Counted from the first letter of the stretch, positions 5,920 to 13,702 are shown. The stretch is DNA of 23,267 nt from Deltaproteobacteria bacterium (GCA_030593645.1 JAUVGT010000017.1:1-23267), one strand, 5' to 3'. Numbers and translations: made by a program. The notes: generated from the sequence alone by a model not told the origin.

Positions 5920-8001
5920 GTGACAGCATTACTGGTCATGCTTGGTGTAGGCGGTATTTGCGGATTAATCTTAAGTTTCGCGTCCAAAATATTTTATGTG
6001 TATGAAGATCCCCGAATTGCAGAAGTTGAAAGCCTTTTAGCTGGCGCGAATTGCGGTGGATGTGGATATGCGGGCTGCGCGGCTGCGGCTGATGCTGTGG
6101 TTATGGGTAAAGCCCAACCGAGTGTATGTATCGTTGCGGGTCCGGAAACAGCCGAAAATGTCGGCGCTGTAATGGGCGTAGAAGTGGGCAGTGCTGAATC
6201 CGCGCTATCAAAAAATTCATGTCTTGGGGGCAATCGTGCGGATGACAGATACCACTATATGGGACTGCAAACATGCAGTGCTCTTTCCACGTTCTCCGGT
6301 GGTCAGCGCCTATGTACGGTCGGATGCCTGGGTAAGGGAGACTGTGTACGATCATGTACGTTTGACGCAATAAAAATAGGGCCGGATGGCTACCCTGTTG
6401 TTGATAAGGACAAATGCGTCGGATGCGGGGCCTGCGAAAATGCATGCCCGAAAAGTATTTTAACCGTTAGAACAATATCTGAAAGACTCCTGGATTTCAA
6501 CAGGAAAGATGGTGCCCATGCACCATGCAGCCAGACCTGTCCGGCTGAAATCAATATTCCAAAATATATCGCCCAAATCAGGGAGGGTGATTATGAGGGG
6601 GCTGTTAATACAATACGCGAACGTAATCCACTTTTGTTATCATGCGGACGTGTGTGCCCGCATCCATGCGAAGATTATTGCCGCCGCGGAATTGAAGAAG
6701 AACCTGTATCGATTAATCAGCTGAAACGTTTTGTCGCTGATTATGAGATGAATTCAGGCAAAAGACTGCCGATCCCTTGCGCCCCGGATACTGGTAAAAA
6801 AGTCGCTCTTGTGGGCGGTGGTCCGGCCGGATTAAGCTGCGCGTATTTCCTCCGCCGCCTGGGCCATAGTGTTACCATTTTCGATATGATGCCCAAACTT
6901 GGAGGAATGATACGCTACGGCATCCCCGAATATCGACTCCCCAAAGAAGTCCTGCAATGGGAAATTGATAGTATTTTAAATCTTAACATTAAATACATCC
7001 CAAATGTAAAAATGGGTTCCGATTTTGACCTTGGCTCATTGATCTCCGCGGGTTTTGACTCTGTTTTTCTTGGAATCGGAGCATGGAAAGATTACAGCTT
7101 AAGGGTAGAAGGTGAAAACCTTGAAGGATGTTACACCGGGATCGACTTTCTGACAAAGTTTGCTGAAAACCAGCAGCGAAACATGCCGGTTCACAAATTA
7201 AAAATCGGCAATAAGTGTGCGGTCATCGGTGGGGGAAATACCGCTATCGATTGTGTGCGCACCCTTGTTCGCCTGGGAGCAGAAGAAGTATCCATCGTCT
7301 ACCGAAGAACAAGAAATGAGATGCCTGCCAATGAGGTTGAAATTGTTGCGGCTGAACATGAAGGAGTGAAATTTAACTTTCTGGCTGCACCTTTAAAAGT
7401 CATTGGTGATGAAAACGGCCGGGTCAATCATCTTGAGTATAAGAAAATGAAACTCGGAGAACCGGATGCAAGCGGTCGAAGAAGTCCTGTACCCATTGAA
7501 GGTTCTGAAACACTCATGGAAATCGACATGCTGATTACAGCGATCGGTCAGGGCCCTGATGTTTCATTTGTCGAAAATGGTAAACGCCTGAAAGACCTTA
7601 CCCTGACCCGATGGAACACTATTGATGCCAATCCTGAAATCCTTCAGGCCAATATACCCTATATTTTCGCTGCTGGAGATGCTTATACCGGTGCCAGCCT
7701 GGTTGTTGAAGCAATCGGAGGCGGCAGGCGCGCGGCAAGAGCCATTCATCAATATCTTGAAACCGGCGAAACCGCGCCTGTTCGGCGCTCATTACGAAAA
7801 AAACACATTCCGGAATCCATATTTAAAACGGTGGATGGTTTAAAACAATCGAAACGCGCGGAAATGCCCGAACTGCCGGTTGCAGAACGGATCAAATGTT
7901 TTGATGAGGCGGATCTTGTTCTCAAAGAGAAAGATGCCACTGCAGAATCAAAACGATGCCTTCAATGCTGCAGACTCTGCTACAACAAAGATATGGCGTA
8001 A
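5920..8001 (+). CDS. rnfB: RnfB fused to a GltD/NfnB-like FAD-dependent NAD(P)H oxidoreductase module
   Basis: A 693-residue fusion; ordinary RnfB is far shorter. Residues 1-25 are the membrane anchor. The first Fe-S domain has Cys45/48/53/70 (NCGGCGYAGC). A middle segment has Cys101, 119, 132 and 136. Two ferredoxin-type motifs follow: CLGKGDCVRSCTFDAI (136-151, Thr instead of the usual Pro) and CVGCGACENACP (166-177). After about residue 200 comes a full GltD/NfnB/DPYD-N-like module. It has Fe-S cysteines 203, 207, 242, 246, 250 and 254, an FAD site GGGPAGLSC (299-307), and an NAD(P)H Rossmann motif GGGNTAIDCVR (437-447). YRRTRNEMPA (461-470) resembles NADPH-preferring enzymes, and a second FAD contact is AAGDAYTGASLVVEAIGGG. 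The C-terminus carries a CxxCCxxC cluster (680-687). The start is GTG, set by GGAGG at 5910-5914 with a 5-nt spacer. RnfB normally accepts electrons from ferredoxin; the fused part should let it exchange electrons with NAD(P)H. Confidence 0.92.
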   Translation: MTALLVMLGVGGICGLILSFASKIFYVYEDPRIAEVESLLAGANCGGCGYAGCAAAADAVVMGKAQPSVCIVAGPETAENVGAVMGVEVGSAESALSKNSCLGGNRADDRYHYMGLQTCSALSTFSGGQRLCTVGCLGKGDCVRSCTFDAIKIGPDGYPVVDKDKCVGCGACENACPKSILTVRTISERLLDFNRKDGAHAPCSQTCPAEINIPKYIAQIREGDYEGAVNTIRERNPLLLSCGRVCPHPCEDYCRRGIEEEPVSINQLKRFVADYEMNSGKRLPIPCAPDTGKKVALVGGGPAGLSCAYFLRRLGHSVTIFDMMPKLGGMIRYGIPEYRLPKEVLQWEIDSILNLNIKYIPNVKMGSDFDLGSLISAGFDSVFLGIGAWKDYSLRVEGENLEGCYTGIDFLTKFAENQQRNMPVHKLKIGNKCAVIGGGNTAIDCVRTLVRLGAEEVSIVYRRTRNEMPANEVEIVAAEHEGVKFNFLAAPLKVIGDENGRVNHLEYKKMKLGEPDASGRRSPVPIEGSETLMEIDMLITAIGQGPDVSFVENGKRLKDLTLTRWNTIDANPEILQANIPYIFAAGDAYTGASLVVEAIGGGRRAARAIHQYLETGETAPVRRSLRKKHIPESIFKTVDGLKQSKRAEMPELPVAERIKCFDEADLVLKEKDATAESKRCLQCCRLCYNKDMA

Positions 8002-8025
8002 ATATTTAAAAGGAGTCCATAAAAT

Positions 8026-9006
8026 ATGCTGCTGTATATATTGTTCTGCCTGATCGGTTTTATATTGCTCTATTATGGGGCGGGATGGCTTGTAAAGGGG
8101 GCATCAAGTCTTGCCCGAAGTTTGGGTATAACACCCATTGTTATCGGTCTGACTGTCGTGGCATTCGGGACCTCTGCCCCTGAAATGGTGGTCAGCATAG
8201 TCTCTTCGGTTAAGGGCAACAGTATGATAGCTGTGGGCAATGTGGTCGGCAGCAATATATGCAATATTGCACTGGTCCTGGGAATGGCGGCATTGTTTCA
8301 ACCCATCACCAGTCATCGCACCGTTGTCAAACGCGATATCCCCATCATGCTGGCGATATCACTCTACCTTCTGATTATCTCTTTTAATTCTTTAATCGGT
8401 CGAATTGAAGGTGCTACCCTCTTTATCGGTGTCATTATTTACACGATAATGAATTATTATTTCGCAAAAAAAGAATTAGAAAACAATTCAAATACCATTC
8501 CCGATGCCGCGTCTGAAGCAGAAGGCATTGAATATATCGATTCCAGGTCCCGACAGATACTTTTTGTTGGTGTTGGAATCATCGGTGTTATCGCAGGGGC
8601 CGAGATTGTAGTCAGTTACGCAGTAAAAATAATGAAAATATTAGGGGTCAGCGAAAAATTTATCGGTCTGACAATCGTTGCATTTGGAACATCCCTACCG
8701 GAACTTGCGACCTCCGTGGTGGCCGCGTTAAGAAAGGAAATGGATATCAGTATCGGAAATCTCGTGGGGAGCAATGTGTTCAATATTTTAAGTGTGCTGG
8801 GTGCCGCTTCCCTCGTTAGACCGATCCCGATACCTGGCGGTTTTGTCGAAAGCGGTCTCTGGATTGACTACATCGTAATGATATTTACAAGTTTATTGCC
8901 GTGGTTTTTTATGAGAAAGGATTACACAATTAAACGGTCAGAAGGATTAATCCTTCTCGCCTGTTATTTCAGCTATCTTGGATTCCTGATCGTAAAAGCG
9001 GTGTAA
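8026..9006 (+). CDS. yrbG: Na+/Ca2+ exchanger family protein (CaCA superfamily, YrbG-like)
   Basis: A 326-residue inner-membrane antiporter made of two homologous halves. Each half carries the ion-binding alpha-repeat: GLTVVAFGTSAPE (41-53) with GNVVGSNICN (71-80), and GLTIVAFGTSLPE (214-226) with GNLVGSNVFN (244-253). Glu53 and Glu226 are the expected cation ligands. Family members exchange Ca2+ (or other cations) for Na+ or H+. The ATG follows an AGGAG SD and lies 24 bp after rnfB on the same strand, so co-transcription with the Rnf cluster is likely. This hints at a shared Na+ economy, but the transported ion cannot be read from sequence. The 3' end overlaps the convergent rluD-like gene by 38 bp. 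Confidence 0.88.
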   Translation: MLLYILFCLIGFILLYYGAGWLVKGASSLARSLGITPIVIGLTVVAFGTSAPEMVVSIVSSVKGNSMIAVGNVVGSNICNIALVLGMAALFQPITSHRTVVKRDIPIMLAISLYLLIISFNSLIGRIEGATLFIGVIIYTIMNYYFAKKELENNSNTIPDAASEAEGIEYIDSRSRQILFVGVGIIGVIAGAEIVVSYAVKIMKILGVSEKFIGLTIVAFGTSLPELATSVVAALRKEMDISIGNLVGSNVFNILSVLGAASLVRPIPIPGGFVESGLWIDYIVMIFTSLLPWFFMRKDYTIKRSEGLILLACYFSYLGFLIVKAV

Positions 9007-9964
9007 AAGAAACTTCCTCCAGCTTATCCAGCAATTCCTGCATATCCGGTGGAACAGGTGAACTGAATGTCATATCCTTCTTTGTAACAGGATGGCTGAA
9101 CTCAAGACATAAGGCATGCAGCATCTGCCTTGGTGCTGATTTTAAAATGGCCGCCACAGATTTTGGTACGTTCTTTGCCGGTTTCTGTCCCCCGTATACC
9201 GGGTCACCGACTATCGGATGACGAACAGCCGTACAGTGAACACGTATCTGGTGGGTTCGCCCGGTTTTTAGCTGAAGCTCAAGGTAAGACGCCCACGTAA
9301 AATCTTTTTTCAATTTCCATAAGGTTACGGCACTACGGCTTTTTCGGCTGTTTACCGACATTTTCTTTCTGTTTACCGGGTGTCTTCCGATGGGCAGCTT
9401 GATCTCGCCTGTTGCAGTCTCCATTTTCCCGTTTACCAGCGCGATATATATTTTATTGATTTTTCGTGTTTTAAACTGGTCAGAAAGATGCAGGTGTGAC
9501 TTGGTGTTTTTTGCCACGACCATCGTTCCGGATGTGTCTTTATCAAGCCTGTGAATGATTCCTGGCCTGAGTTCACCATTAAGAGGACCGATTCCCGGAC
9601 AGTGATAGAGGAGAGCGTTGACCAGTGTGCCCGAGTAATGTCCCGGTGCGGGATGCACAACCAGTCCTGCCTGCTTATTCAGTACGATAATATGATCGTC
9701 TTCATAATGGATATCAATATGAATCAGTTCCGGCTTCAATGATACCATCACAGGTGACGGGAGATTGCCGCTGATCTCATCACCCATCCTGACCCGGTAA
9801 CCGGGTTTTTTAGATCGTTCGCAGACCGTTACCATCCCATCTCTTACCAGAACCGCCGCGTAATTTCTGGAACAATCTTCAACATGAGATGATATCACAA
9901 CATCAAGACGTTCACCTTCATCCGTCTTTTCGGCAAGGAAGGAAAAAGTTTTGGATTCGGTCAT
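8969..9964 (-). CDS. rluD: RluA-family 23S rRNA pseudouridine synthase (RluD-like)
   Basis: A 331-residue enzyme that isomerises uridine to pseudouridine in rRNA. An N-terminal S4 RNA-binding domain (about 18-65, with LDVVISSHVEDCSRNYAAVLVRDG-type sequence) precedes the catalytic domain. The catalytic Asp141 lies in HRLDKDTSG (138-146), and the later motif LKTGRTHQIRVH is also present. RluD in E. coli modifies helix 69 of 23S rRNA; that this member has the same targets is assumed from architecture and length. The start has no good SD. It is 14 bp after the carD stop on the same strand, so translation may be coupled to carD. The 3' end runs 38 bp into the opposing exchanger gene. Confidence 0.88.
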   Translation of the reverse strand: MTESKTFSFLAEKTDEGERLDVVISSHVEDCSRNYAAVLVRDGMVTVCERSKKPGYRVRMGDEISGNLPSPVMVSLKPELIHIDIHYEDDHIIVLNKQAGLVVHPAPGHYSGTLVNALLYHCPGIGPLNGELRPGIIHRLDKDTSGTMVVAKNTKSHLHLSDQFKTRKINKIYIALVNGKMETATGEIKLPIGRHPVNRKKMSVNSRKSRSAVTLWKLKKDFTWASYLELQLKTGRTHQIRVHCTAVRHPIVGDPVYGGQKPAKNVPKSVAAILKSAPRQMLHALCLEFSHPVTKKDMTFSSPVPPDMQELLDKLEEVSFTPLLRSGIQDS

Positions 9965-9978
9965 GATTTTTAATGGGA

Positions 9979-10572
9979 TTAATTCTCGGGGGTTTCAACA
10001 GCATCCGGATTGTCAGGGTCATCGGAATCTTCATCCTCTTCCCGAATAAAAAAAGATTCAATCTCTGTCAGGACGGTCTCCTCATCAATCTCTTTAGCTG
10101 TTGAAAGTTCTTTAACAAGAAGGACTTGTGCGGTGTCATACAGTTTTCTCTCACCAAATGAGAGATCTTTTGTAAACTTGAGAAGTGAAAGATCCCTGAA
10201 AACTTCCGCCACATCATATAGAGAACCGGTTTTGATCTTTTCCATATATTCCCTGTACCTCCGGTTCCATGTCTGATTGTCAGCGATGGTAGGATGCTTT
10301 ACCCTCATCACATCGTACACTTTTGGAATATCTTCTTTCTTAATGATATATCTCAATCCCACAGAATCAACATTCCGGGTGGGAATCATAATAACCATAT
10401 TGTTTTCAAGGACTTTCATGATATAAAAATCATGCTCTTCCCCATTAACAATCCTGCTCTCAATCGCCTCAATCATGCCAACACCATGCGCAGGATATAC
10501 TGCAAGATCTCCGACTTCAAACTGTTTAAGTTGTGATGCCGGCGATTCGCCGCTTACATTTTCATTGCTCAT
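9979..10572 (-). CDS. carD: CarD/CdnL family RNA-polymerase-binding transcription regulator
   Basis: About 197 residues. The N-terminus contains the RNA-polymerase-interacting domain shared with TRCF (FEVGDLAVYPAHGVGMIEAIE...), followed by the helical C-terminal domain that contacts promoter DNA (around MRVKHPTIADNQTWNRRYREYMEKIKTGSLYDVAEVFRDL). The tail is acidic (DEDSDDPDNPDAVE). CarD/CdnL proteins stabilise open complexes at rRNA and other promoters. A GTG at 10578 would add two residues, but AGCGG sits correctly (7-nt spacer) only for the ATG at 10572. The gene lies between the hppA terminator and rluD, so it probably has its own promoter in 10573-10750. Confidence 0.92.
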   Translation of the reverse strand: MSNENVSGESPASQLKQFEVGDLAVYPAHGVGMIEAIESRIVNGEEHDFYIMKVLENNMVIMIPTRNVDSVGLRYIIKKEDIPKVYDVMRVKHPTIADNQTWNRRYREYMEKIKTGSLYDVAEVFRDLSLLKFTKDLSFGERKLYDTAQVLLVKELSTAKEIDEETVLTEIESFFIREEDEDSDDPDNPDAVETPEN

Positions 10573-10718
10573 TTTCACACCGCTTAACGTTTTCTAATAA
10601 TTGAATATTTCTTGAAGATTACAATATGGATTTAAAAAAACCATCGCCTGATACAAAATATTTAATATATATCTATTACGTAAAAAATGCAAGAGGACTT
10701 TTAAACCCGCATTTATTT

Positions 10719-10745
10719 ATTATATACCATAACTTAAGCCAACAA
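10719..10745 (-). promoter_or_regulatory. Candidate promoter for carD-rluD
   Basis: On the minus strand TTGTTG (10745-10740) and a perfect TATAAT (10724-10719) are separated by 15 bp, shorter than the optimum. The pair lies just beyond the hppA terminator and upstream of carD. A second weak pair, TTGCAT and TATATT with 17-bp spacing, lies further downstream in the same spacer, so the true start site is uncertain. Confidence 0.35.
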
Positions 10746-10752
10746 GCAATAA

Positions 10753-10786
10753 AAAAGGATTGGCGCACATTCGCGCCAATCCTTTT
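10753..10786. terminator. Bidirectional rho-independent terminator downstream of hppA
   Basis: A perfect 14-bp inverted repeat, AAAAGGATTGGCGC / GCGCCAATCCTTTT, encloses the 6-nt loop ACATTC. The stem base gives a T-run on either strand. It begins about 37 bp after the hppA stop on the minus strand, so it should end the hppA transcript and separate it from carD. Confidence 0.9.
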
Positions 10787-10822
10787 CATTAATCATACAC
10801 TATTATAATGTTTCTATTACAT

Positions 10823-12865
10823 TTACATGAGGATCGGAACCATCAGTAATGCAACAACATTTAATATCTTAATCATCGGGTTAATTGCAGGTTCGGCAGT
10901 ATCCTTGTAAGGATCGCCGACAGTGTCACCTGTGACCGCGGCCTTATGAGCTTCACTTCCTTTACCGCCCAGATTGCCGTCTTCAATGTATTTCTTGGCA
11001 TTATCCCATGCAGCACCACCGGTGGTCATGGAGATAGCGAGAAATACACCGGTAATAATACTCCCGATTAAAACACCACCCAGGACGATCTTACCGTCAA
11101 GACCGACATAGGGGAAGAGTAATCCGACAACAAGCGGCGCAGCTACCGGAAGGAGTGCCGGAAGCATCATTTTTTTAAGAGCAAATTTGGTTACAATGTC
11201 AACACATCGTCCATAGTCCGGTTTTTGCGTGCCTTCCATAATGCCCGGAAACTCCTTGAACTGCTTTCTAACTTCTTCAACAACTGCTCCACCGGCTTCC
11301 CCAACTGCCTGCATTGCAACAGATGCAAAAAGGAACGGCAAAAGTCCGCCGATAAAAAGGCCGATAATAACATTCACATCACTCAGGTCAAATTTTAATG
11401 CGACTCCGCCGCCATGAATTAAAAATTCCTGTGTATACGCGGCGAATAGTACCAGGGCAGCCAGACCGGCAGATCCGATCGCGTAACCCTTTGTAACCGC
11501 TTTAGTGGTGTTACCCACAGCATCCAATGGATCTGTAATCGCGCGAACACTTTCATCCATTTCAGCCATTTCCGCGATTCCGCCCGCGTTATCCGTAATC
11601 GGACCATATGCGTCAATCGCGATAACCATGCCGGTCATTGAAAGCATGGACATGGCTGCCATGGCTATACCGTAAAGCCCCGCGAAATGATGCGCAAGTC
11701 CGATGCCGGCACAAATGACAAGTACCGGAGCGGCTGTTGACTGCATACTGACCGCCAACCCGGCAATGATATTGGTACCATGCCCGGTTACTGATGCATT
11801 CGCGATATCTTTTACCGGTTTGCGGATACCTGTATAGTATTCAGTGATGATTACGATCACAACCGTCAATACCAATCCCACTAATGTTGAATAAAATATT
11901 TCCATCGCGGAAAAGTTATCGAAACCACTCATCATTTTGGTACATGCAAAATAGAACGCAACCGCGGCTATAATTGCGGCACCAAACATACCTTTATAAA
12001 GAGCGCCCATGATGTATTCCTTTGCGCCCAGTCTGACAAAGAAAATCGCTATGATTGAAGCAATAATCGATATCGCGCCAAGAACCAGCGGGAATTCTGT
12101 TGCAATCATTTTGCCCGGGAAAAGCAGATTTCCCAAAAGCATAGTCGCAACAGCCGTTACAGCGTATGTTTCAAAAAGGTCTGCTGCCATACCCGCGCAG
12201 TCACCCACATTATCGCCCACATTGTCAGCGATGGTGGCTGGATTTCTTGGATCATCTTCCGGGATACCGGCTTCAACCTTACCCACCAGGTCCGCGCCCA
12301 CATCGGCACCCTTTGTGAATATTCCGCCGCCAAGACGTGCAAATATGGAAATCAGACTGCCGCCAAATCCCAGGGCAACCAGAGCGATAACCGCTTCTCT
12401 TGCCGATGTACCTGTGGCAATAAGAATCGTATAAAAACCCGCCACTGAAGTCAGGGCCAGACCGGCAACGATCATACCAGTTACGGAACCGCCTCTAAAT
12501 GCCATTGCAAGACCGGCACCCAAACCGCTTTTGGCTGCTTCAGCCGTGCGGACATTCGCAATAACCGACACTCTCATACCAATATAACCGGCTAAAAATG
12601 AGAAGATAGCTCCGACTGCAAATCCGATGGCCTGCATCTTACCCAGGAATATCGCAATAAGAATACAAAGGACGATACCGGTAATCCCCATGCTTTTCAT
12701 CTGTCGATTCAGATACGCGATTGCCCCTTCCTTAATAGCCTTGGCAATTTCCTGCATTTTTTCATTACCGGCCGGTGCTTTTTTTACGACACTCGCGAGA
12801 ATAATCGAAAATATAACGCCCACAACACCAACCAGCGCACAAATTAAAGGTAATGTGTAATCCAT
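10823..12865 (-). CDS. hppA: Membrane-bound proton-translocating pyrophosphatase, K+-independent type
   Basis: A 680-residue integral membrane enzyme that couples hydrolysis of pyrophosphate to ion pumping. Signature motifs are the substrate site DVGADLVGKVEAGIPEDDPRN (from residue 188), DNVGDNVGDCAGMAADLFETY, and the C-terminal MTTGGAAWDNAKKYIE and HKAAVTGDTVGDPYKDTAEPAINPMIK. The K+-dependence segment reads GNTTKAVTKG, with Lys455 and Thr458. In this family Lys at that site marks K+-independent H+ pumps, while Ala marks K+-dependent ones. The frame extends to an ATG at 12877, but that codon overlaps the SD GGAGG (12875-12871). The ATG at 12865, 5 nt after the SD, is the better start. The gene follows pth and ends in a clear terminator. 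In a sulfate reducer it would recover energy from pyrophosphate released by ATP sulfurylase. Confidence 0.96.
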   Translation of the reverse strand: MDYTLPLICALVGVVGVIFSIILASVVKKAPAGNEKMQEIAKAIKEGAIAYLNRQMKSMGITGIVLCILIAIFLGKMQAIGFAVGAIFSFLAGYIGMRVSVIANVRTAEAAKSGLGAGLAMAFRGGSVTGMIVAGLALTSVAGFYTILIATGTSAREAVIALVALGFGGSLISIFARLGGGIFTKGADVGADLVGKVEAGIPEDDPRNPATIADNVGDNVGDCAGMAADLFETYAVTAVATMLLGNLLFPGKMIATEFPLVLGAISIIASIIAIFFVRLGAKEYIMGALYKGMFGAAIIAAVAFYFACTKMMSGFDNFSAMEIFYSTLVGLVLTVVIVIITEYYTGIRKPVKDIANASVTGHGTNIIAGLAVSMQSTAAPVLVICAGIGLAHHFAGLYGIAMAAMSMLSMTGMVIAIDAYGPITDNAGGIAEMAEMDESVRAITDPLDAVGNTTKAVTKGYAIGSAGLAALVLFAAYTQEFLIHGGGVALKFDLSDVNVIIGLFIGGLLPFLFASVAMQAVGEAGGAVVEEVRKQFKEFPGIMEGTQKPDYGRCVDIVTKFALKKMMLPALLPVAAPLVVGLLFPYVGLDGKIVLGGVLIGSIITGVFLAISMTTGGAAWDNAKKYIEDGNLGGKGSEAHKAAVTGDTVGDPYKDTAEPAINPMIKILNVVALLMVPILM

Positions 12866-12870
12866 TCTCT

Positions 12871-12875
12871 CCTCC
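12871..12875 (-). promoter_or_regulatory. Shine-Dalgarno sequence fixing the hppA start
   Basis: GGAGG on the minus strand is followed by AGAGA and ATG (12865). The earlier in-frame ATG at 12877 overlaps this site and has no SD of its own. Confidence 0.75.
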
Positions 12876-12895
12876 ATCTGAAAGTTAACTTGAAA

Positions 12896-13480
12896 TCATG
12901 AATTTTTCATGTTGAAAAGGTTCATGCCATCCTTAACTCCTTTTGTCAGGATGGTAACAACCGCGTCCCGGGCTCTCAGTATTGATTCATTCAGGATATC
13001 AGACTCATTTTTGTCAAATTTCCCCAAAACATGGCCTGTAACGTCCTTGCCAGCCTCGGAACGCCCAATACCGATGCGGATCCGTATAAAATCTCCTCCG
13101 CCAAAGGCATCCATCAACGACTTTACACCATTGTGTCCTCCATGCCCTCCTTTCTCTTTTATTTTTATTCTTCCTAGAGCAAGATCTATGTCGTCGTGTA
13201 CGACCAACATATCCTCGCTTAATATTTTAAAAAAATGTGCGATACGCTGCACCGGAGATCCGCTGCGGTTCATGTAAGCCATGGGTTTGACAATGACCGT
13301 ATCAACGCCCTTTATCATTCCCCGTCCAAAGACCGTATCATACTTTTTTTTTTCAACAGGGATCGAGAACGCGCCCGCAATCTCATCCGCAACCATAAAC
13401 CCGATATTGTGCCGTGTTTTTTCATATTTACGACCGGGATTCCCCAAACCCGCGATCAGACGGTTGCGCTTTATTGGCAT
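12896..13480 (-). CDS. pth: Peptidyl-tRNA hydrolase
   Basis: A 194-residue enzyme that releases peptides from prematurely dissociated peptidyl-tRNA. Family residues are visible: Asn14 in GLGNPG, catalytic His24 in TRHNIGF, Asn71 in KPMAYMNRSG, Asp96 in VVHDDIDL and Asn117 in GGHGGHNGVKS. The frame is open upstream to 13591, but that part is the reverse reading of a 150-bp mobile repeat. The ATG at 13480 has a good AAGGTGAT SD and gives the standard MPIKRNRLIAGLGNPG start. The gene follows rplY, separated by the repeat, and precedes hppA by 30 bp. It belongs to the ispE-tRNA-prs-rplY-pth order seen in many Deltaproteobacteria. Confidence 0.95.
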   Translation of the reverse strand: MPIKRNRLIAGLGNPGRKYEKTRHNIGFMVADEIAGAFSIPVEKKKYDTVFGRGMIKGVDTVIVKPMAYMNRSGSPVQRIAHFFKILSEDMLVVHDDIDLALGRIKIKEKGGHGGHNGVKSLMDAFGGGDFIRIRIGIGRSEAGKDVTGHVLGKFDKNESDILNESILRARDAVVTILTKGVKDGMNLFNMKNS

Positions 13481-13543
13481 ATCACCTTCAGATGAACAAT
13501 GGCAGATAGATTTAAACCAACTGATTATTCGAATCTCAGTCCC

Positions 13544-13693
13544 GACGGTCTCGTAAAAAGTCCAACTTCTGCGTTGTGCTGCATTTCGCAATCATTCAAC
13601 GTACGATAAGTACGCTTCATGATTACGAAATTTACACGCCTTGAATTTGAACTTTTTACGAAACCGTCTCATTCGGACTTTTTACGAAACCAT
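13544..13693 (+). mobile_element. 150-bp MITE-like element, copy A
   Basis: A non-coding element starting GACGGTCTCGTAAAAAGTCC and ending GGACTTTTTACGAAACCAT. Bases 13544-13668 form a long imperfect palindrome (two arms of about 60 bp around GTACGATAAGTAC). The last 25 bp repeat the terminal motif once more. It is flanked by CAGTCCC (13537-13543) and CAGTCCT (13694-13700), a likely 7-bp target duplication with one later change. It lies 9 bp after the rplY stop. Copies B and C are nearly identical. Confidence 0.85.
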
Positions 13694-13702
13694 CAGTCCT
13701 GA

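Noticed and set aside
6500..6800. RnfB fusion as an artefact of a frameshift joining two genes
   Set aside because: The frame is continuous through the ferredoxin motifs and the following Fe-S domain, with no stop, start-like SD or codon anomaly at the junction.
10626..10808. 60-codon plus-strand frame between carD and hppA
   Set aside because: It runs through the hppA terminator hairpin and AT-rich promoter DNA, has no SD and no recognisable features.
12009..12434. 141-codon frame antisense to hppA
   Set aside because: Shadow of the strongly supported pyrophosphatase frame; proline/serine-rich composition typical of antisense reading.
13481..13591. N-terminal extension of the pth frame (about 37 residues)
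   Set aside because: This is the antisense reading of MITE copy A and its flank. The ATG at 13480 has a good SD and gives the normal Pth N-terminus.
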